In this document: positions 6,663 to 10,477 of the stretch, in pieces
Numbering within the stretch: the first letter of the stretch is position 1
Layout of the letters: the number at the start of each line of letters is the position of its first letter
NCBI GenBank assembly: GCA_021805955.1
Contig: JAJZDO010000374.1
Location: 1 to 10,477 of the forward strand
Length of the DNA stretch: 10,477 nucleotides
Direction of reading: 5' to 3'
Source of the DNA: Acidobacteriota bacterium
GTDB lineage: Bacteria; Acidobacteriota; Terriglobia; Terriglobales; Acidobacteriaceae
Notes under the pieces: model-generated
What the model saw: only the letters and a program-made list of their open reading frames with translations
Told to the model about the DNA's origin: nothing
The model's database searches: none
Program-made: the position numbers and the translations under genes

Positions 6663-7637
6663 ATGAATTATTTCGTGCTTCAAGTTCTGAAATTCGCTGG
6701 CATTCTCCTCTCTGGAATATTTGGAATCGCGGGGCAACTTCACGATTTCAAAACTAAGGATGGGACAATATCCCGGTGGGGGCGCATAAATCTTGTAGGA
6801 CTCATAGCTTCTCTTATTCTCACGCTCTCAACATTCATAGTCGGGCAATTAGTTGATAACGACAAAGCTACGAGAGCGGCGCAAAGGGCCGCTGAAGCGG
6901 CAGAACAAACGATGGTTATCGTGACGAACCTAAACAGGCTCCTCGCGCCGCTCCAAATTGAATCTATTCGGATCAAGTATCGGATAAGTGGCCTTGCAGT
7001 TCTAAAATATAAAAGGCAGTTAATCCGTGACGCTAAGCTTCATCAACCTGTTCCCTTTGCTGTACCAGCCTCCCTCGCACCCACTCTTACGAAGGATAGA
7101 GAAGCGTATCAATTATTAACTTCTCCGACATCGATTATCGTAAATATATATCGCGAACACCTTCATCGATCTAGCTCTTTATCCCCGGATATGGATGAAC
7201 TGACTACGCTACCAGATATCTCTATAAAAGCCTTCGACGCTGGAAGCTTTTCCACCATGCGAAGACAGTTAACGTTTGAGCCTCTTAACGAAGCGTTTGA
7301 AATAGATTCAGGAAACATCTCTTCCAATAATGAATCTCAACGTTCTTTGATGACAGTTCGATCTTTAGGAGATCTTGCTGGTGGATGTATTATCGTAAAG
7401 ATAAGAAAAAACGCGGTTCCGGTCCACCTCATGCCGGAAGACTATAGCTTAAAACCTATTTCGATTGATTTCTTTCTTAACGGCAATCGAGTCCTTCGCG
7501 TAAGGCGTCTAACATGCTACCCGCGTTGGTGCGTCGCTCTACTCCCTCTCGACGAAACTGAGTTGCTGAAGAGAGTCAACGCGCAATCAGCCTCGACGCT
7601 CCTCGATTCGATCATGAGTGGTTCATCTACTAGGTAA
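6663..7637 (+). CDS. Two-helix membrane protein of unknown function (324 aa), AT-rich gene
   Basis: No family recognised. From the ATG at 6663 the product has a hydrophobic helix at residues 4-24 (FVLQVLKFAGILLSGIFGIAG), a short charged loop with LHDFKTKDGTISRWGR, a second helix at 42-62 (INLVGLIASLILTLSTFIVGQL), an Ala/Glu-rich probable coiled coil at 64-95, and a soluble C-terminal domain of about 220 residues that looks mixed alpha/beta. A GTG at 6597 would add 22 residues but has no better ribosome site, and neither start has a strong one. The gene is visibly richer in A+T, with more TTA, ATA and AAA codons, than the regulator gene just upstream, which suggests separate acquisition. It follows the regulator in the same direction with a 90-bp gap, so read-through is possible, and it meets the secreted-protein genes convergently. 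Confidence 0.72.
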   Translation: MNYFVLQVLKFAGILLSGIFGIAGQLHDFKTKDGTISRWGRINLVGLIASLILTLSTFIVGQLVDNDKATRAAQRAAEAAEQTMVIVTNLNRLLAPLQIESIRIKYRISGLAVLKYKRQLIRDAKLHQPVPFAVPASLAPTLTKDREAYQLLTSPTSIIVNIYREHLHRSSSLSPDMDELTTLPDISIKAFDAGSFSTMRRQLTFEPLNEAFEIDSGNISSNNESQRSLMTVRSLGDLAGGCIIVKIRKNAVPVHLMPEDYSLKPISIDFFLNGNRVLRVRRLTCYPRWCVALLPLDETELLKRVNAQSASTLLDSIMSGSSTR

Positions 7638-7780
7638 CTCTCAACCCGCTTTCATCACCTAGATAACACATTTGTCGAAAGGTGCCAGCAGGTTTTACCG
7701 ATATCCTACAACGCAGAAGGTTCATTGCGCGATTCCAGGAAACGAGATCCTGCGTTCTTACCAGTGGCATTGCTCAGCGG
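7638..7780. terminator. Convergent intergenic gap with a long imperfect inverted repeat
   Basis: This gap separates two convergent genes. AACGCAG at 7710-7716 pairs with CTGCGTT at 7750-7756, and inside it CAGGA at 7736-7740 can alternatively pair with TCCTG at 7748-7752. No clean T-run follows on either strand, so this is at best a weak bidirectional terminator. Confidence 0.25.
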
Positions 7781-8305
7781 CTATCTCTGGCAATATATAC
7801 TCGTGAGGATATTTAGCTGCAAATCGTAATTGCTTTTAGGGTCGAAAGGCTGGACGACAAAACTTGGATCTGCATATCGGAGGTTAGCGGAAGCGTTAAG
7901 TACACTGCTCACAGGTGCACCAAATTGCTCCGTCCGCTGCCCTCCAGCTCGTTGGCAAAAAACAGCGGCGACCATGCGCGCCTCGGCGTCGGTGTGGTAG
8001 CCAAACATGTAAGCATTTTTGCCAATCATCAGAGCGGGAGCCGTAATATTAAATTGCTTCTGCCAATCCACCGGGCACCCACCTCTGAAAGAAATCAACA
8101 CCCCATTTGAAGTTGTCGATGAGGCGCCTGAACCGGTAGATCCAAAGTTGCACCCCCATTTTTCCTGAATCGGATGCAGGCGCTTGTCCTTCGCCGCCGG
8201 CTTACTGTTTTTGGTTTTGGCGCTGCTATTCTGCGCTGCGCTGGACTGGGTATATCCGCTGCTTGCAATCATTATCGCCGCTAGAAAGAAGGCTGTCCCT
8301 TTCAT
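7781..8305 (-). CDS. Small secreted four-Cys protein, paralog A (174 aa)
   Basis: No named family recognised. An N-terminal signal peptide is visible (MKGTAFFLAAIMIASSGYTQ, probable cut near 20-24), followed by a Ser/Lys/Asn-rich linker to about residue 45. The folded part has four cysteines (52, 77, 117, 172), all conserved in the adjacent paralog, consistent with two disulfides outside the cytoplasm. The most conserved core is QKQFNITAPALMIGKNAY followed by FGYHTDAEAR and FCQRAGGQ (residues 82-123); a FDPKSN motif lies at 154-159. The ATG at 8305 has GAGGG five bases upstream. It lies 210 bp downstream of the paralog, in the same direction, so it is either a second cistron or has its own promoter. 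Confidence 0.75.
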   Translation of the reverse strand: MKGTAFFLAAIMIASSGYTQSSAAQNSSAKTKNSKPAAKDKRLHPIQEKWGCNFGSTGSGASSTTSNGVLISFRGGCPVDWQKQFNITAPALMIGKNAYMFGYHTDAEARMVAAVFCQRAGGQRTEQFGAPVSSVLNASANLRYADPSFVVQPFDPKSNYDLQLNILTSIYCQR

Positions 8306-8515
8306 CGTGTCCCTCGCTCCGTGTTCCGTTTTTCAACCTGCAAGTCCAGAGAGGCCAGCGCACACGTCGGATGCCCTACGGCCCAAGCTGGCGGTCAGCA
8401 TTGCACATGCCGTCGTTCGGAGGAGATGAATATGTTCGCCGTTCAGCAAATTCAAAATGTGTAGCCAATCCAGGTCGACAAACTAATTTCAACGACGATG
8501 AAATCCGTTCGCATT
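8306..8515. other. 210-bp spacer between tandem paralogs
   Basis: No ORF of credible size on either strand. A perfect short inverted repeat ATTTCA-7-TGAAAT lies at 8488-8506, just after the stop of the upstream paralog on the minus strand. It is too weak to be called a terminator and could also be an operator. I see no second copy of the 30-bp repeat here, so the downstream paralog may depend on read-through. Confidence 0.3.
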
Positions 8516-9055
8516 TTACGGCAACCTCTGGCAGAGCGTACCTGCGAGGATATTCAGCGTCAAATCTCGATTGCTTTTGGGGTCAAAAGTCTGAACGGCA
8601 AAGTTTGAGTCTGCATATTTAAAATTATTTAAATTAAATCCTCCAGAGAACACGGATCCGCCGGCATGGTTTATCACTTGCCCACCCGCTCTTTGGCAAA
8701 ACACATCGGCGACGATACGCGCCTCGGCGTCCGTATGGTAGCCAAAATAGTATGCATTCTTGCCAATCATCAGGGCTGGGCCAGTGATTGAAAACTGCTT
8801 TTGAAATGACTGCGGACAAAACCCTGTTGAAACCAAAACTCCAGAACTACCTTGAAGAGCGTCATAATTGCAACCCTGACCATTTGGATAAAGTGGTTTT
8901 AATTTAGCTTTTTGTGCAGTGCTACCTTCAGATCGACCATTTTTTGATGTGCTGTCTTTGGCATTGCTGCTGGAGTTCTGTGACTGCGCGGAGACAATCG
9001 CCAACCCGCCGGCCAAGCCAATTGTCAGAATTGTCACAACGAGAGATCGTTTCAT
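8516..9055 (-). CDS. Small secreted four-Cys protein, paralog B (179 aa)
   Basis: Tandem paralog of the 174-aa protein: in the core from QKQF to CQRAGGQ nearly all residues match. The start is set at the ATG at 9055, which opens a good signal peptide (MKRSLVVTILTIGLAGGLAIVSA, cut after Ala23). A longer reading to 9181 would put a non-hydrophobic 42-residue leader in front of it. GGATGG lies seven bases upstream. A Ser/Asn/Lys-rich linker (24-50) precedes the folded part, which has Cys62, 80, 120 and 175, each matching a Cys of the paralog; FDPKSN is at 157-162. It is probably periplasmic or surface-exposed and disulfide-bonded. Function is unknown. Lying next to a relaxase it could belong to a transfer-associated envelope function such as exclusion, but the 30-bp repeat upstream ties it equally well to the winged-helix regulator. 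Confidence 0.75.
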   Translation of the reverse strand: MKRSLVVTILTIGLAGGLAIVSAQSQNSSSNAKDSTSKNGRSEGSTAQKAKLKPLYPNGQGCNYDALQGSSGVLVSTGFCPQSFQKQFSITGPALMIGKNAYYFGYHTDAEARIVADVFCQRAGGQVINHAGGSVFSGGFNLNNFKYADSNFAVQTFDPKSNRDLTLNILAGTLCQRLP

Positions 9056-9256
9056 TCGTACACCATCCAAGCCGCCCGGAATCCACCGACGGCTCCCCTT
9101 GTTCGCTTTCCATTCGCGGCCAAGCAAGGACAACCGGATGCCACCTGCCGCGCCAGCCAATCTTTGCCCAGCAGAATACACCCAGACCCTCCGCCCGTCT
9201 TTACCAAAAGCTGATGTTTTGTTGAAAAAGCATGGAGTGTTCAGGGTGTGCCCTCG
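9056..9256. other. Spacer between relaxase stop and secreted-protein gene
   Basis: A 201-bp gap that presumably holds the promoter of the leftward secreted-protein genes. It contains copy 2 of the 30-bp repeat (9198-9227). A short GGG-CACA-CCC hairpin sits right after the relaxase stop, too small to be a convincing terminator. No credible ORF. Confidence 0.4.
9198..9227 (+). promoter_or_regulatory. 30-bp repeat copy 2, candidate regulator operator
   Basis: Starts with TCTTTACCAAAAG, identical to copy 1 for the first 13 bases and 26/30 overall. Hexamers TTTACC (9200), CTGATG (9211) and TTGAAA (9222) fall at exact 11-base steps, as in copy 1. It lies 142 bases upstream of the secreted paralog B start. 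Copy 1 lies 176 bases upstream of the six-gene operon, and both copies have the same orientation relative to those leftward genes. It is not placed to drive rightward transcription of any gene, so a protein-binding role fits better than a plain promoter. Confidence 0.45.
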
Positions 9257-10477
9257 TCATACCCCCATTTCCATTCCCTGAGAACCTGATGGAGCACGAT
9301 TGACCTCAAGCGCAGAGGTCTTCGAGACATCGGCGCTGAGCTGGGGGCCGAGCTTTGTCATGTCATTGGTGAACAGTGTGGCTTCGTGGCTTGCCCGGGA
9401 AATTGAGACATAGCCGAAGCGGGAGTTGAGCAAGTCCGGGTGAACGGATGTATCCGCGTGAACGAGGACGCGCTCTGCAGTAAGCCCCTGGGCGCTGTGG
9501 CTGGTGACAGCGTAGCCGTGATCGAAGTGGCGATGCTCGGCGGTGTTGAATTCTATCTGGCGATTGTTGTCGAGCCGCGCAGCAACGCGACCATCGGGAT
9601 GGATTGCTTCGATGACGGCAAGGTCACGATTGGCGACGCCGAGTACCTTGTCTGGTGCGGTGAATTGAATGCGGTCGCCAATAGAGAATTCATGCGCGAC
9701 TTCGCGATAGACGCTGACTCCAGCCAGGCGGCGCGGGTCGTATATGGCGGATTCACCGCTGGATTTCTCGACAGTCAGTAAGTTTGCCTGTGAATTGATC
9801 GCCATTACCGTGCCGTAGGAGCCAGCTTCGATTCCGCCATTCTTGCTGCCGCGCGCATAGCGGACAACATCGTTGACTTCGTAGTGGCTGGCCCATGCAC
9901 GTTCAGCGCCAGTCATGCCCTGACGCTGGACGAGAACGCGAATGGAATGATCTTCGGGCGCAACGGTTCCATTGGCCTTCAATTCCTGCCGGACGGCGAG
10001 ATTCAACTCCCGGCGGGAGGCATTATCCGGTGAGACAATCAGGGTCTTCTCTGGCGATTCGACATAGGATTTTGCAATTGCGCGGATACGCTCCTCGGCG
10101 TTCGGGATTTCCCGGACGCGACCCTGTTGTTGCAGTACGTCGAGCGCAGCGGAGACCTGACCCGTTGCCAGCAGTTCGACTGCGGCTTTCAGTGCCTGGT
10201 CTTTCTGGCGAACGATCTCATCGAGCCTGGCGGTTCGCATTCCGGCTTCCTGCAACTGCTCGAAGGGACGGCCCGCTTCGACACCCTGGTGCTGCCGGAT
10301 ATCGCCAATCAACAGTACACGGTCATTCGGGCCAATACGTGCGAGAAATTCGCGCATCTGGTTGGTGCTGGTGAGGCTGGATTCATCGACGAAGTAGAAA
10401 TGCTTTTGTCCCTGCATCTCCGGTTTTGTTGTCCGGGCAAGAAAACCTTGCAGGGTTCCGCCCTCAATACCTGCCTC
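9257..10477 (-). CDS. MobF-type conjugative relaxase, C-terminal helicase part (truncated by window)
   Basis: 406 codons are in the window and the frame is open through the right edge, so the start and the N-terminal relaxase domain lie outside. What is seen is a RecD-like superfamily 1 helicase: motif II FVDESSL at window residues 29-35, motif III RVLLIGDIRQHQGVEAGRPF at 53-72, RLDEIVRQKD at 84-93, motif V GYAVTSHSAQGLTAERV at 321-337 and motif VI YVSISRASHEATLFTND at 356-372. This order and wording match TraI/TrwC/TraA proteins, which nick oriT and unwind the transferred strand. The Walker A motif would lie just beyond the edge. The protein ends only about 34 residues after motif VI, as in TrwC-sized relaxases and unlike F TraI, which has a long extra domain. 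It marks the window as part of a conjugative or mobilisable element. Confidence 0.9.
   Translation of the reverse strand, partial: EAGIEGGTLQGFLARTTKPEMQGQKHFYFVDESSLTSTNQMREFLARIGPNDRVLLIGDIRQHQGVEAGRPFEQLQEAGMRTARLDEIVRQKDQALKAAVELLATGQVSAALDVLQQQGRVREIPNAEERIRAIAKSYVESPEKTLIVSPDNASRRELNLAVRQELKANGTVAPEDHSIRVLVQRQGMTGAERAWASHYEVNDVVRYARGSKNGGIEAGSYGTVMAINSQANLLTVEKSSGESAIYDPRRLAGVSVYREVAHEFSIGDRIQFTAPDKVLGVANRDLAVIEAIHPDGRVAARLDNNRQIEFNTAEHRHFDHGYAVTSHSAQGLTAERVLVHADTSVHPDLLNSRFGYVSISRASHEATLFTNDMTKLGPQLSADVSKTSALEVNRAPSGSQGMEMGV

Noticed and set aside
8263..8622. 119-codon plus-strand ORF between the secreted paralogs
   Set aside because: It overlaps the signal-peptide start of one paralog and the 3' end of the other antisense and shows no domain character.
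9200..9228. Repeat copy 2 read as a plus-strand sigma-70 promoter (TTTACC-17-TGAAAA)
   Set aside because: It would transcribe antisense into the relaxase with no gene to serve, and the -10 match is poor; an operator explanation fits both copies better.
1..10477. tRNA, rRNA, CRISPR array or IS element
   Set aside because: No cloverleaf, rRNA-like stretch, regular repeat-spacer array, transposase motif or terminal inverted repeat pair was seen on either strand.

Overview
The window looks like an accessory, probably conjugative, region (plasmid or integrative element) of an acidobacterium-like soil bacterium. Two things point there. The right edge carries the C-terminal helicase half of a MobF-type relaxase. 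The centre carries a large one-component regulator (OmpR-type winged helix, Pro-rich linker, one membrane segment, TPR tail), an architecture very common in Acidobacteriota. The taxon is an inference from gene style, not from a marker gene.

Layout, left to right. Bases 1-180 are a GC-rich stretch with four short stem-loops and no convincing gene; composition changes abruptly near 180. A compact leftward block of six genes follows (255-4362, minus strand), with gaps of 25 bp or less or 4-8 base overlaps, so very likely one operon. In transcription order these are: a single-pass membrane protein with a long extracytoplasmic-looking domain; a 62-codon small ORF; an exported Cys-rich protein of 380 aa; a three-helix membrane protein; a 237-aa membrane protein with a helical soluble core; and a cytosolic alpha/beta hydrolase of the DUF900/COG4782 type with a visible Ser-Asp-His set. 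Only the last has a recognisable family.

A regulatory gap (4363-4601) separates this operon from the divergent CadC-like regulator gene (4602-6572, plus). Next comes an AT-richer orphan gene for a two-helix membrane protein (6663-7637, plus). Two tandem paralogous genes for small secreted proteins with four conserved cysteines (7781-8305 and 8516-9055, minus) meet it convergently. The relaxase C-terminus (9257-10477, minus) runs off the right edge.

The most interesting non-coding signal is a 30-bp sequence present twice at 26/30 identity. One copy (4539-4568) lies between the regulator and the six-gene operon; the other (9198-9227) lies upstream of the secreted-protein pair. Each copy contains three TTGAAG-like hexamers at exact 11-bp steps, the geometry expected for OmpR-family DNA-binding domains. 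The working model (inference) is that the membrane-anchored regulator controls both the six-gene envelope operon and the secreted Cys-rich paralogs, making them one co-regulated, undescribed surface system carried beside a conjugation module.
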